Origin: Leptoclinus maculatus
Taxonomy: Eukaryota > Chordata > Actinopteri > Perciformes > Stichaeidae
Direction of reading: 5' to 3'
NCBI GenBank assembly: GCA_032191485.1
Contig: JAVDOI010000016.1
Location: forward strand, 14,931,736-14,995,735
DNA: 64,000 bases
The translations under genes and the position numbers were made by a program. The notes beneath the pieces were generated by a model that worked only from the letters and a program-made list of their open reading frames with translations, made no database searches and was not told the DNA's origin. Positions 1-13,400 of this stretch are shown piece after piece (the stretch's first letter is position 1; every line of letters begins with the position of its first letter).

Positions 1-357
1 GATGTTTCTAGAAACTACTTTAAAAGTCAAAATGGGTATAAAGTCGAAGTAATCCGACCACTTTGAAGAACTTGTATGTTTCCTCGGCATCCCCAGAAGC
101 CAATCGATTTCCCCCCCCCGCAGCTCTTCTTCATACTTGATTCTTTATTATTCCTATTCTCCATACATAGCTCATCTGCCTTCCTCTTTGAAGTTGCCTT
201 GCTGCTTTGTGGTTTTCACGCTATCGATCCTGAATCAAATCCACACAGATGTGTGCGCAGCGAGAGACGGCCTTCTTGTCTCACCTCTGTAAACCCAGTT
301 CAGAGAAAGGACTGTTTCAGAGGAGACTTCAAATACGCTTTCATTCCTCCAGACAGC

Positions 358-362
<5 letters not shown>

Positions 363-388
<26 letters not shown>

Positions 389-412
389 CAGTATATATAA
401 ATATTTATATAG
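363..412 (+). repeat. AT microsatellite, imperfect
   Basis: About 13 perfect TA units followed by an imperfect TATA-rich tail. Confidence 0.93.
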
Positions 413-984
413 GATAGCATAAGCTCTGGCTGAAACTCATAACTTGTCCAAAAGCAAACAGTGAGGATGAGGATGAATGTGACAGCAGCTATAAAACTAA
501 CCACAGGATTGTGGCTTTAAACACCAACGCTTCAGCATAAATCGCCAGAGATATATTTCAGTTATATTTCATATTTAGTTTGCCCGTTTACGTGAGATGC
601 CGACTCCTTACTTCAGCCATTGTTTGTCAATTTTTATGGCTCATTTTTGGTGCTCTCTGAGCCTCTCTTGTGGCGCCGCAACAATCTCAATCAATTGTGT
701 TTGTCGGCCCGACACGGCAGCAAATCCCCCCTCCGGCAACACAGAACCACCTGACAGCTTGCATTACAGCGAAATTGTGCCGGCCACTTCTCTAACGTGG
801 AGTTTGAAGGAATAAGCAGTATCACTTGTGAAAAAGCTCTTCTTTCAGCTTTCTCATCAGTGTGGAGGATGACCTTCAGAGCTGTGTGGAGGGAGGACGG
901 AGCCATCAGAATTAATTAAGGCTGCTGCCCTTGTCACAGAAGTCCTGCTCGTGGTTGTGACAGGGGTGTGTGATTCTTTCTCCA

Positions 985-1026
985 TCTCTCTCTCTCACAC
1001 ACACACACACACATACACACATACAC
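985..1026 (+). repeat. CT/CA compound microsatellite
   Basis: A short CT run passes directly into about 14 CA units with a TA interruption. Confidence 0.9.
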
Positions 1027-1231
1027 TACTTATAAAAAGGACACAAAGTACTGAGGGCTACAATTATTACTGTAAGCCCGGTGGGCACGTACTAGATGTA
1101 AATGAGACAGAATAAAGAATTACTGGTATAGATTAGCTCATAAAAGAGCTGAATATATCATTTAGAAAAAAGACACTTGAATCCATGTTGTGATTTATCA
1201 CCAGAGAGATTTGACAAAGGCAGAATAAGCA

Positions 1232-1245
1232 GGGGGGGGGGGGGG
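1232..1245 (+). repeat. G homopolymer (14)
   Basis: 14 consecutive G bases. Confidence 0.9.
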
Positions 1246-1294
1246 AGTTGAAGTGATTACCCAGCCTGCTCCAGCCCTCCAACTCACCGTGTCA

Positions 1295-1860
1295 ATCTAT
1301 CATAGCCCGGTCTCATTGCCGGGGAGTCAAATACCGACGGTTTGTAACGCCCCCTCTGGACCCTTCAAGTAACTACGATGTAAACCCACCCGCTTCATTA
1401 TTAGACGCTCAGAGAAAATGCTCCTGGAATGTGATGATGTAGCATTAAGAAGAAAAGCAACAGGTGGATTGGTCAGACAAAGACAGGATTTGTGTCCCAA
1501 AGTTAAGTTAGGGATGGTTATGAATTGTTTTTTTAAACCAACCACTATGGTTTTCCTGGACCTAACTAAGTGGTTTTGTTGCCTAAATCTAAATCAAATG
1601 ATTTAGTTTAGCCCAAAGATGATTCTTTTCACAAATCTTACTAAGTGTTTTTTTGCCTAAACCTATAACTAATGGGTTCTGTTGCCTAAAACTAAAATAT
1701 AAATACTTATTTCAGCGCAACCATCATTATTTTTCCAAACTAAAAGCCTAAACCTAGCAAGTTTTTTTGTTAGAATGCACAACATTAACCATTTACCTGT
1801 GTTCCAGTGGGTAAGGGTAAGTGTCAGTATGTGACGAGTTGGAATGAAAACGTGTTGTCT
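1295..1860. repeat. Dispersed repeat with degenerate internal tandem units
   Basis: From about 1530 to 1770 the unit gttttgttgcctaaatctaa recurs in degraded form at least four times: gtggttttgttgcctaaatc, gtgtttttttgcctaaacct, gggttctgttgcctaaaact and, partly, aaagcctaaacctagc. The flank at 1300-1360 (cccggtctcattgccgggga, ataccgacggttt) resembles a fish repeat in which I have seen the same units. I cannot name the family or see its ends. Confidence 0.5.
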
Positions 1861-2425
1861 CTGTCATTGAGTGAATAGAGGGTCCAAGGCCGCCATACAG
1901 TCCATCATCTAGCCCCCAACCTTTCTTCCATAATTCGCACACATCTCACTCACTGTCTGCCACATCCACCTCTCACATTCACATTGATTCTCTGTGAGAT
2001 TTCTTTTTTTCTCTCTGTCTGCTTCTCTCAGACTGCTCCTGATCCCATGAGTGGATGGCCACATTTTTAAAGAGCCATAACTAAGGTTTTTACTGGGCCC
2101 AGAGCTCTGAATGACCACCATCCATCAGCAGGGGTAGCCGGCAGTGTTGTTGATCAATATCAATGACTCGAGGATCACTTTGCAAGGCGCTGACATTTCC
2201 CCCTTTCCAAGCGTTATGCTCTATTTTGGAGACGAATCACATTTTTCATCTGTTCTACGAGGAGCTGGCAATACAAGATGTTTCAGTTACTAAGTACTGA
2301 AAAGCCGTGACGGAAGCCAAACATTACAGCACTTATATTTTCTAACATTGACATTGTGATTAATATCTTCATTAGATATTTTCTAGATAAAAATCCAAGC
2401 CTGACTGGCCTGAGCAGAGATAACT

Positions 2426-2427
<2 letters not shown>

Positions 2428-2466
<39 letters not shown>

Positions 2467-2476
2467 TATAGATATG
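2428..2476 (+). repeat. AT/TATAGA microsatellite
   Basis: About 18 TA units followed by two ATAGAT-like variants. Confidence 0.95.
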
Positions 2477-2772
2477 TACATGTAGCGCTTTCATCACTCA
2501 CAAAAAGGTTTCTAATTAAGATAATCGAGGCTGCAATTACGTTTCCCACCACAACAGAACTGGCAAAACAAATAATACCTTATCCAAATGGCTAAATAAA
2601 GCCTGCAGTCATAAAAAGGGGTGAGATGCAATCAAAACTAGGATAAGGTCACACACTTTCTGGCAGTCTCTCCTCAAAGTAATGCATGGCGTTGCAATGC
2701 ATGGCAATTATGGAAAGCATCCATAATTCCGTAGCAGCCTTCCCAATTCTGACATCCGATAGGTGTGGTGGA

Positions 2773-2788
2773 GGGGGGGGGGGGGGGG
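2773..2788 (+). repeat. G homopolymer (16)
   Basis: 16 consecutive G bases. Confidence 0.9.
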
Positions 2789-5633
2789 ATTGCAGATGCT
2801 GCACGACAATCTGACAAGGACATCAGTTGAGCCACAGAGATTTGTCAGCAACCACGCCCAGAAACATAATCCATAAACCATCCTTAATGGTTGATAAGAA
2901 ATAAAAAATACCTTCTTTTTTTTTTAAATAAAAAAAGCTAGCATTATTTAAAATCACCACAATGTAATTTCCGGAGTAAAATTGTTAATAAGTAGTTGCT
3001 GAATATCTCATATCTTAATATCACGGGCTATAATGGGGAGTTAACAGAGACCAGACTGGGAGATGCTACATTAATTCATCATCATTAGATAATAATTAGG
3101 AACAGCACTAAATGATTGTGGTGGACATGGGGCTTAATTTTATTAAATAGCGAGACTCTCCCCAGCCGTATTTATAAGTTAGTTTGGACCCTTCTCTTTA
3201 ACATTGAAAAAAATGCCATACCCTTACCCCAAAACAAAAAGATATATTTACCATCCGACAGCATCTGACCCACAGTCTCGTATCAGCAGAGAGATGCTCA
3301 AGAGAAGAAAAAAAACACCACAATACGCGAGGAAAGCTTCCTAAAATAACATTAATGTTTGAAACAACAAATGTCACTAGCCATCAAGACTGCATCCCCT
3401 TCCAGTATAGCAAGAATCCTGCTGATGGCTCGACCGACAGGTAGTCAGACATCTCCCCCATCGTGAGGGTCGCAGAACCAGCACCTCCGACAGTGATCAC
3501 AATGCATTTTGCACAGAACAAAAGCATGACTAAACTGTAGTCTTTCTCATAACTGAACTTTATTTGACGTCAGCGAAGCTAACAGTGGCGCACATGAAAG
3601 CTGTCTTTATGATGTAACTATTTGATCTCTTCTTTGAAATAACGAATCTGTCAATGGAAGGCTGAGCTAAAATACACACATGGAGGAAGAAAAAAAAAAA
3701 AACCTCCCCTGCTCTTCCAAAAAACTCAGACTGTCTTCTTTTCAGCATGAATAAAAATTTAAATACTTTTTCAGAAAGACTCGCATCTGATACGGGACAA
3801 AGGAAAATCTGTGGCTAGTGAGTGAAAGGTATAGCTATGCAGCAAGTAGTTAGCATTTCTGCTAACAGCAATCATGCTAACGCTAACTTATGTGAGGCTC
3901 TGCTAACCTAGCATGATGCTAACTTCCTTTATCATCTGTTCGACATTTCTGGACCTAAAACGAAATGAAACTGTGTTCCTGCTAGCCTACCGGGACAGAA
4001 AAGTGTTTGCTAAAATTGTGTGTGCTGTTTTTCCTCATCATGACTATTAATATAGTCCTCGATTCTGATTGGTTCCGCGCTCGTTACTTAGCAACTCCTT
4101 GCAAATTTGTGTCCATATTGTGAAGTGTTACCCCATTGGCAATATTAAAGGCCAACCATGTTATAAGAAAATATCACCCAAACAAAAAAAAGATAAACAT
4201 TTCTCCCTGGCAGTGCCAGAGAGCTGTCAGTGATGTTGCACAAAGTCGAAAGTGCAACAGTGGAGAAAAGTTACATATTGTTTCTTGGAGACAATACAAG
4301 AAACTCCTCCAAAGGTCTGAGCCACTGTGGCAAGAAGAGAAAGGGAGGAAACAGGAGGAAACAGCACTTGTAATGTTGAATATTTTTAAATATCCATGTT
4401 ATGAACATATTCCACCAACAAGTGGTGTACTAAAGACTTAACTGAAAAATTGTTTATTTGTTATATCTCCATTCACAGAAAGAACACAAACTCACTTGTA
4501 TCCAGAAAATTGAACAACACTGCAGAGAGAGGAGATGTCCCTGTGTGTCCTTATGTGTCTAGTCCTAGACTAGAAAGACGGATTCATCGATTCTTGTCTT
4601 CTCCAGGTGAGTTTTGATTAATTCCCATCGAGGTAATTGGACTCCTGATCCACAATAATTAAAAAGAGAGACACCTGTCGACTGATAAAGAACAAGTCAG
4701 TGTTTCATCAACATTTTAATCACAGTGTAAATTAGTAAAAAGGTATTGTTATTAACCACGGCGTTGTCACCCAGTCGGCACCGGAAAGATCATTAAACTT
4801 TAATATTAACACTGTCAGTCTTTTTAATAACTTATTGTTTCTTGAGAACAACCGCAGTGTTAAAAAAGATAGTAACAACCCAGTGTGAAGTGAATGTGGG
4901 TGTTACAAACAGCAAACACATTAAACCTGAAGTGGGATTTAATATTCTTGACACTATTTCAGCTGAGCCAGTATGTTAAAAAGCCAAATAAAATGAGTGA
5001 ATGTGGAATTAACCGTTTATTTTTAACTGAATTACCTAAGCAGAACTTAAGCAGAACATTTTTTAAAGCTGCCCTAGTCAATATCTATTCATCAACAATG
5101 GGTCAAATGATTATGTGTAATGTTTAACGGGTCACTCGTAGTGATGAAACCTAAAAACATACCACTCTACTCTGCAGTTTCCCTCAGCTCCACTAAACAT
5201 TTCATTTTAAATCATTGTTATATAGTAACATAGTTACTATGGCTATGAACTTTACTGTTTTGGTTCAATCTCACCGCTCTCATCAGTGTTGTTTCCTGTT
5301 GCAGCCGGTTTCATCTCACACCCAGCTGACAGCCATCCAACATTTTGCCTGGTTTCCCTCGAAGTCTTTTCATGCAATATCTATTACTACTGCAAAGCAT
5401 TAGAAATAATTAGCTCATTATCTTACAATATAAGATCAAGGGCCTCACCGCCTTTTTTCCCATATTAAGTGACACGCCTTTGTCAAAAAGAGCGAACTGT
5501 GACAGCACTGAAGAGCCACATCAAGCCAGTGACACAGCTCACTCTCTCTTCATGTATATTTTCAGCTGAATGAAAGAAGTTTATAAGATATGCCTTTTTT
5601 ATCCCCCCAGAAATAGACATTTGCTCGGGAGGA

Positions 5634-5647
5634 GGGGGGGGGGGGGG
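5634..5647 (+). repeat. G homopolymer (14)
   Basis: 14 consecutive G bases after a ggga-gga lead-in. Confidence 0.9.
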
Positions 5648-7062
5648 ACTGCGACAGTATCCATTGGCTTTGATGTAATGAGCTACTGTAATTGGCTGTA
5701 AATGTTCTGATTGATAGCATTAAGGAGACGTAGACAAGCTCTTAAGCTCGTACTAACAGGCCTCATGCTGCTTTATTGCAGCGCATCAATAATCCTGCAG
5801 TATCTCTAGCACTGTGTCTGCACTCACACTGTTGCTCTGCTTGTCCCCTTTCTTTCACTCATCAGATAGGGGCCTCCCAGGGCTCCCTCAGTGAACAAGT
5901 TACGTGCCTGTTTTGGGCTCCTTTATGAACAGTTATCTATCGCGGCTGGTATCTTCCCTGCGTACTCGTGATGCATGCAAAATAAGAACGCTTCAGAGAG
6001 CACGGAGCGCAGCTTTTTCATAATTCTGATGCTCAAGACAATATATCAAACTTTGCAGGGGAAGAGACAGTCTTGAATGGTTGCTGAAATTGTCCGTCAT
6101 TCCGAGCATTTTTACATTCGGATCAGCCCAGTGACGATTGTTGATTTTTACAAAGATGTGTTCCATGTTGAAGACACTTTTCCCAAATAAGCAACTGCAA
6201 ACTGTGTTTTCACATTGATTGAATAATGAATGCTGGGCTGTTTATTTATGCTTGCCAGAGGGGCAAGAATCTCGATTTTGTTTGGACGCTAAAAGGGGTT
6301 CTTGTTGAACCGTGCATGCTTGACTTACACTTTTGAATAATTAACAGATATCTAGTCTTGGATAGTGAGAGTTGCACCTTCTCTTCATATACTATGACTG
6401 ACAACTCTGTCAGTGTGACCAAAAACAACAAAAAACATACAGTGCGATGTGAAGAGGCAAACAATCGTGTGGCAAACTTGTTCTCATTACAACCCGGCAG
6501 CAATCAATAAATCAAATGCTCTGACAAATCTACCTATTTCTATCTACTTGCCTGTGCATATCCTGTTCCTGCGCGTCACCGGAGTCTTAAACCAGCGGCT
6601 AGCTTGACAGCTGTTCAGTGTTTATGTTCATAATGATAATTTTGGGGGAGTGGCTTTGGAGGGAGGCCTGAAGGGATGGTCTGTCAGTGTTGCCGACTTG
6701 GGGACATTCTCGCTAGATTAAGCGACTTTTGGAGCTAGGGCTGCTCCTCGCTACTTTCATTGGTAAAGAGTTGGCAACAGCGGGCTGGACTTTTTCAGTT
6801 GCATAATTTTTTTTAAATCTAGCAAACTGCTAGTTTCTCAAGATTATCCACCCTAGCTTTAAATGGGAGGACAAAATTGTGACTTATATTACAAGAGTAA
6901 TTGTACTCTTATTAATGTTTTTCTCGACTAATGTTTTCTTACAGTACAAATAATTTGGAATTCCAAATACCAAAGAGATCCACATTCAGAAATCTGAGTA
7001 ATGTACAGTTCATATTTGAAGGTTATGGTAAGCCTACTTCTGTACTAGCACCAATGTTTATG

Positions 7063-7093
7063 GAAACTCTGCAGCAACTGACTGCAGAGTTTC
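7063..7093. repeat. Short perfect inverted repeat, 12-bp arms
   Basis: Arms gaaactctgcag (7063-7074) and ctgcagagtttc (7082-7093) are separated by 7 bases. Confidence 0.85.
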
Positions 7094-7265
7094 TGTAAGC
7101 ACAGGGACTTTCACAGCCTTAAACCTCCTTCAGAGGGCTAATCCGCTACTTTTTAAAAAGTCAAGAATAGCTCTCTTGCCTGAGAAAACAACATAACCTT
7201 TATTCACCTAATACAGACCATGCATCTTAACACACACATTCTAGCCTTAGGGAATAGAACATTAT

Positions 7266-7322
7266 GCGTGAGAGTGTGAGTGTGTATGTGTATGTGTGTG
7301 TGTGTGTGGGGTCAACATTACT

Positions 7323-7379
<57 letters not shown>
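7266..7379 (+). repeat. GT microsatellite
   Basis: An imperfect GT-rich start (7266-7309) is followed, after a short spacer, by about 27 uninterrupted GT units at 7325-7379. Confidence 0.97.
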
Positions 7380-7381
<2 letters not shown>

Positions 7382-10300
7382 CACAGTGGCATGAATGCTC
7401 GTCGTTTGTGTGAGCTTGAACAAGTGCCGAAAAACTGATATCCAGAAAGATCTGAAGACAAATAGCTGCGAAGGTAGCGGGCCTCGCATGACAAGTGTGG
7501 ATAAGCGATTATGTGTTGGTTTCAGCAGAGCAGGTGATTCCTCAGTCCCGCAGGCAGGGGGTGAAGCATTTCAGCAGCGCCAAGTGACGGCAGAAACATC
7601 AAAAACTCAGCGAGCTGGGAGCTCTGGCTACGCCTTGCGAGATCAATGATAAGGGTTACATCTACAGCTGTTCTCTCAAGAGGGTTTTGTTGCTAGAAGT
7701 GTGAAAAATGAATCCCGGCACTGATGTGGCGTGTTCATTACGTCCAAAAAATAAAACCCTCATTGGTAAACGAAACAAGAGCCTGGAGGAGATTAGAAGA
7801 GGTCGCTGATAGAGCAGATAAACAAAGGTTTAAAAATGGAGCTGCTTATTAACTACGTTGTGGTCTTTTCTATGCGGCCTACGAATGAGAATAGTCAATT
7901 CTAAACTCTATTTGTTAACATGAGAAAGAAAGTGTCTCTGGTTTTCCTTGCTGCCCTACCTTACCATGTCCTGTTGATGAAGCCACAAACCTGGTGTCAG
8001 CATGACCGTACATCCTGCATCCTCCCACTGCGGCAAGACTTAAGGCTCACATGAATAATTTGTCCATCTGGGAGCACTCGATTTAGCATAACTGACTCAT
8101 CTATCTGGGCGTGAAGCGCATGGGCCGCGCTAAGATTGCCGCCGACACACAAGTCAACTTTTTTGCAAATGTTCTGGGTGATTTTACGCCAAACAGATTT
8201 GCGGAGAGGCTCTGTTTTTCCAACTTCACGGCTACATCAAATTGCCTGTGAAGGCGCCACCCACTGATACATGAATAACTGATCCACCTCGGGATGAAAA
8301 TAAGATGTATGGCACACAGTTGGTTTCCATATGGCAGCAATGCTGGATAATTACTCCGTAATTACCTTGAATGTTTGCACTCTGGACCATTTGCCTCGCC
8401 AGCTGTCACTGCCGAAGCATCTGCAGGATATCGCAGCACGCAGCAGCTCACACCTTGGTCCCCCTTTGACCACCCAGAGCCACATGCTCATTAAACTAAC
8501 TCATAAAAAAGTACAGGCAGCACTGCCTCTACCTCCCCTTCTAGCTTATTTGTTCCTTTACCCACTGGTCCTCTCGATAAATGCCATATCTTCGTGACTT
8601 AATAGGAACCGCATTGCATCGCGGCGAGTTCATCCGTAATAAACAGAGGCGGCTGCTCCTTCGGCGGCTGCTCGAACCGAGACCCCGCTGCAAATCAGCC
8701 AAGACTAAGAATCCATTCACGAGTGGACTATTGTTCTATTGTTCTAACAGGAGATTTGAAAGAAACGAAGGACATACTTCTCTTCCACACAATCAGTTCA
8801 CACATCTCTCATGTCTGGCATCCCAAACATAAATATGCTTTCAAAGCACCTGGAAAAATGTAGTCGATGTTTCTGAGAGGTTTTTAGAGAGATACAGTAC
8901 GCGTCTTTTCACCTTGAGGTGCCTTCTTAGTTGCTCCCTCTCAGTTGGTCAAGGTCCAGCCTTTACATTTGTCACTCATCTTGTCTCCTATGAATGCATC
9001 TACCTTAAGGCTAAGTTGCCATCAATACAGACAGCACAGGCACCGTCGGTGAAATCTGAAGATCTGCGGTGCGAGAAGTAATTATGATACTCACACTGGT
9101 ATTGAGCTCAGATTCCCAAAGAAAACACCCCCCAAAATGTCCCTTAAGCAGCAAAGAAAACTGTATATTTACATATTTAAAGAAAGTGTACTGCTGTTAT
9201 TAAGTTTAGCTATTGCACCTAAAATGTGTCTGTTTAAAGAATGAATGTGTATCTGTGCCTGGCAGACGAACTGCTTCCTCTGCTTTTTTACTGTGTGTTG
9301 TGCTGCCGGATGATCTCGGAGGCCTCACTGGCTCATATCTGACAGGCATATCTGATTCGTATATTTTGCAGTGCAGTGGTCCAGGGACAGGTGTAATCTG
9401 TTTGGATTTCTTGGATTGCTGTCAAGACTGCAGCTGCATTTCCACCGAAGTACATTTTCGGTCGTCAGATAAGCCTCGCGTTAATTTCTCCGCGCAACGC
9501 TGCTTCTGCTGTTTTGTGATTTGCAAGCGAGAGATTGCCAATGTCATGGCTTTATGTTATCTTTAAAGAATCAAAAATCAAAGATTTCGCTCCCGTGCTT
9601 ATTCTTGACACACAATTACTTCGGGAAAAGATGGTTCAGTAAATAATTTACACGTCCGAGCCTTTTAGCAACACCAGTATGTTTTTCTTATGAAATAAGT
9701 CGAGTAAGATGTCTCTGGTTTTATCGGGCTCTTTTCCACATATCAATAATTCATCCAAAGAAACGTTCATAACCTTGTAACCGAAAAGATGAAACACTGC
9801 ACATCATTCCACATAATCATCATCTGCTTTTGAATGATGTTTTCAGTCAATAACTCGCTTACGTCCCAGCAGGAATGCTTGCCGAACTTAGTGGGAGTGT
9901 CTTTTCAGGGTTGAAATCTTATCAAAGACTCAGTGGGAATCAAAATGACATCCAGCCTTTTTGTGTTGTTTGACAGAGATGACGCACTGCAAACAGCATT
10001 TAGGCAGAGGGAAGAGTTTCAATTTTGTTCTATTGGTTCTCAATTTGTGAGGCTTTACGTATTTATACAGTCTGTGACTGCACATAGCTAATCACTCAGG
10101 CTGGGAATCAAATTGCCAATCACATCACTTGTTATTGTGACTATACTCCACGTTGTCGCAGCACCGCTGAAGAAATGCAGACAATCTCCTCGCTGCGCTC
10201 CCAGTGAAGCAGAGGAGATGTGCAGAACAATATCATTTGATTTCCCCGCAGTGCAGCTCGCAGGCGTGCCAGCCAGAGACCACAGTGCCCGAGGACCGAC

Positions 10301-10489
10301 ACCCCAGGGCTCCTCCAACCACTGGACTCCATGTGAACTTGTTATCCGCCATTTTAAAAACTTGGAATGTGTAGAAGTTTTGATACTTTCCAGTGTTTCC
10401 AACTTAAAAGAGTTGAATGAAATGTCGGGAAATATACTCATTATATATTCATGCCAAGCGTTAGATGAGAAGATTGATGTGCACTCTCG

Positions 10490-10790
10490 TGTTCGCTGGA
10501 ATCAGCAGGCGGTTAGCTTAGCTAAAGAGCTACCCTGGCTCTTTTAAAGTTAAGAAATATGCCCGCTAGCACTAAAATCTTTACTAATAAACACATTATA
10601 TCTCATTGTTTAAGCCGCATGGTGACAAAAAGACTCTAGGAAGTCCCTACAACCAGCTCCCACCCTTTATGCTAGGCTAAGCTAACTGTCTGCTGCCTCT
10701 AGCTTCATATTCAGCAAACAGATATGAGAGTCTATCAATCTTCTTATATTTTGGCAATACAGCAAATTAAACTATTCCAAAAATGTTGAA
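10490..10790. repeat. Palindromic GCTTAGCTTAGC-type dispersed repeat, copy 1
   Basis: The blocks run in order gcggttagcttagct, ctaataaacacattatatct, ctaggctaagctaact, gcctctagcttcatatt and atatgagagtctatcaatct. This is the layout of an abundant percomorph repeat in which TTAGCTTAGC near one end faces GCTAAGCTAA further on, so the element can fold back on itself. A second copy lies near 28330-28680. No coding capacity. Confidence 0.6.
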
Positions 10791-13019
10791 CTAACATTGA
10801 ACTTATTTGAAAAATATATTTGCAGAGGACGGAGGAAAGCAGTAGAAGTAAGTCGATGCTGCATTGACTTTGGGTGTTCATCTGATAACAATTGGATCAC
10901 TTTTCAATGAAACAACACAACCTCAAAATATTAATAATACATAGTTATTACGACACCCACTCAATATTATAATTATGCATTAGAAACAAAGTCACCTTTA
11001 CTTTTCGGTAGAACAATCTAGGTAGCGATACCCAAGGGTAGTGGCCAGAAAAAGAAAAAGTCAAGGTCACTGGTTCTGCAAGAAATTATTTTTAAATGTT
11101 AACAGAAGGCTTCAGGTGCTGCTATGCATAAAAAGAAAAATAGAAAAAATAATGTCCTGGAAAGAAATGCTCACAGAGGCTGCATATAGGCCTACACAAT
11201 ACAAAATAAATAACAAAAAGTGTATAAGGCCATTGGTCTTAAAAGAAAACGGTGTTTGTTGGAAATTATTTTCACCACCACTCCCTTTACTTCTCTCGGC
11301 TTCATAAGCAGCCACACATAAAGCATCTGGCATGGGCAAATTAGAGGATTAATGGTTGTATGTATGAAACCGAAGGTTATTCTACCGAGCAGGGGTCAAA
11401 GTCAACCATATATTTAATGCTGAATGAAAGTGTGAGGATTTAATGAAAGAAATTGTAAGGCACACCTGAATTGAGGGGATTAAAGGTAATTAGAGTTCAT
11501 TAGAAAAAGTGCTTCTGGAGCAGAACTCTGACATTCCCTTTAAGGGAAATTAGATTGCAGGGGATCAGCGTGACCTGCTTCTTAAATGGCTTAGTTTTCT
11601 GGAGGAACGGCTGCCTCTTACCATTATGATTCCCTTATATAAGTCTTGATTGGTTCTCAAACCCCCTCAGTTGCCCAGCAATTAATACTCAGCTAAAACA
11701 CTTTAAAAGTTTGCTTTGCCCCTTGTTAGGATTGCATGCCCTGCTAAGCATTGGAGCAATGATTTGACTGTGGAGAGGGAAATTACTCGTCCTGCATTTT
11801 CTGTAAAAACAAGCATCACAACATCTTTTGACTTAAGGGGCTGCAAACTTTCTGACAACTTAACCACAGGCGTACACTTTAAATACTCAATTCTGTTTGC
11901 ATGTAAACAGTGAAATTATCCCAAACTAATGCCATTCCTCTGCTGGCTGTGGAGGGTTCATTTTGCATTTGATTGCATTAAAACAGCATCTGTCACCTAA
12001 TTATTAAAATGTAAACCGTGTTTTTCAGGCTGTGAAACTAGTCTCAAAGTGTTTGGTCCAACAAAGAAGCAACTGTAGGCTGTAGAGACATCCATTAAAG
12101 GAAGAAGCTCTTTTAAGAATACTACAACAAAATTAAAAGAGTAACATTGAGCATATGGGAGATTGTTGGGTAGCAGTGGAAACATAAACTAGTCTTTTAG
12201 TTCTCCTCTTTGGAAGGCCTTTCTTGGAAGCTTGCGCCTCAGCAAGAAACTGCACATTAAAAAAAGGGAAACAAATCCAAGTGTATTAAGTCAAACAGCA
12301 GCTCGCTGAAACAGAAAAATAAAAAAATCCAGTTGAGGATTTTAATTTTGGAAATCCCACAGTGCAGAATCTGTAGGGAAAGCTTGTGCTTTAAGCATCA
12401 AACACATTAAAAGCAGAGAGGACCAAGAAAGGAACATGATCAGAAGAAAGAAAAAATAAGCTGACAAACTGGCGTTGTGTCTCAGAAGCTCCTTTGACAC
12501 ACATCATGCCCTGATTTTCACTGTTCTTCTCATGTTGTGTGGTGAACTTTGTTCTCAATGTGGATCTTTGTGCCTCGTGAGTCATGTCCGTCGTGTTTTA
12601 TATTCCACCTGCGTGCTCAGTAGAGAGCACAACTCAGAGCTTGTCAGTGACAGAGGATTGCTGCGACCTATAATAATACCAAACCTGTCCACCATCAGCA
12701 TCATTCGTGAATATATCATCAGTCAGTGCAAGAAAACATCTCTCCTATCTCTCTCATCTCTGTGTACAGTATGTGAATCCAGAGATCCAGCATTTACAAA
12801 ACTACACAATGGGAGAATTATGATATTGTTGCTAAAGAGTACGCTTTTCATATCCTGTTTTCTATTGTGATTATAGAAGCCTTACCTGGTGTCTCAGGGA
12901 TCTACTACAGAGTCAATATGGGACTTTAGTCTGATAGACAGATATATGAATACTAAAGTTGCTCTAAATAAGTAATTGTCTGCTGACACGTTAGCCAGAA
13001 AACTGTAAGGCGTCAAAAT

Positions 13020-13235
13020 GTCAATGTTGTTTTTGTAGCTTTGTTCCACTGCTCGAAGTAAAACCAAAATGTAAAGAGTACTCAGTTACAGAAGTATGAA
13101 AACTAAAAGTACACAAGTTTTATCAGCTTAATGTAAGAAAGCCAAATGGCCTGTTTCAGAATGTATTATCACTAGACCAATATTGCTAATGGAATAATGT
13201 ATATACAGCCTTTTATGTTTGATTGTTTTAGCCGT
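13020..13235. mobile_element. Fragment of the same hAT-type MITE family as at 52640
   Basis: Segments such as gagtactcagttac, aaaagtacacaagttttatc and aatggcctgtttcagaatg follow the order expected of the common fish MITE with runs of AGTACTTA-like words. Terminal repeats and target duplication are not visible. The assignment is from remembered family sequence. Confidence 0.45.
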
Positions 13236-13284
13236 TGGATGCCGTGCCACTTATCAACCACCCTGTATACTGTTGGGCAGTTTT

Positions 13285-13400
13285 AAGGCGCTAAATACGA
13301 GATTGGGAACATTTCGGTTGCCTCTCAATGGCTCTCAACATGGCGGCGGCTGAGCAGGCACCGCTGACCTGAGGGGGAATCGGAGGGTGGGCGCTATGAT
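13285..13400 (+). repeat. Second copy of the GGCGCT...CAACATGGCG repeat
   Basis: It shares aaggcgct, then after about 30 bases ttgcctctcaa, and then caacatggcgrcggctgagc with the block at 57480, with a 10-base partial duplication (ctctcaatgg/ctctcaacat) between the last two. Similarity ends soon after. The family is unidentified. Confidence 0.45.

Larger units (their letters stand above)
1..10489. other. Intergenic sequence, no gene recognised
   Basis: Apart from the listed microsatellites, G runs, the repeat at 1295-1860 and the hairpin at 7063, this is non-repetitive AT-leaning DNA. Segment 3840-3930 is rich in the word GCTAAC. Segment 3070-3190 has several TAATTA/CATTA words and no obvious repeat character. 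The longest open frames (about 140 codons near 10113-10547, opposed by one on the other strand) lack splice context and resemble no family I know. Confidence 0.7.
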
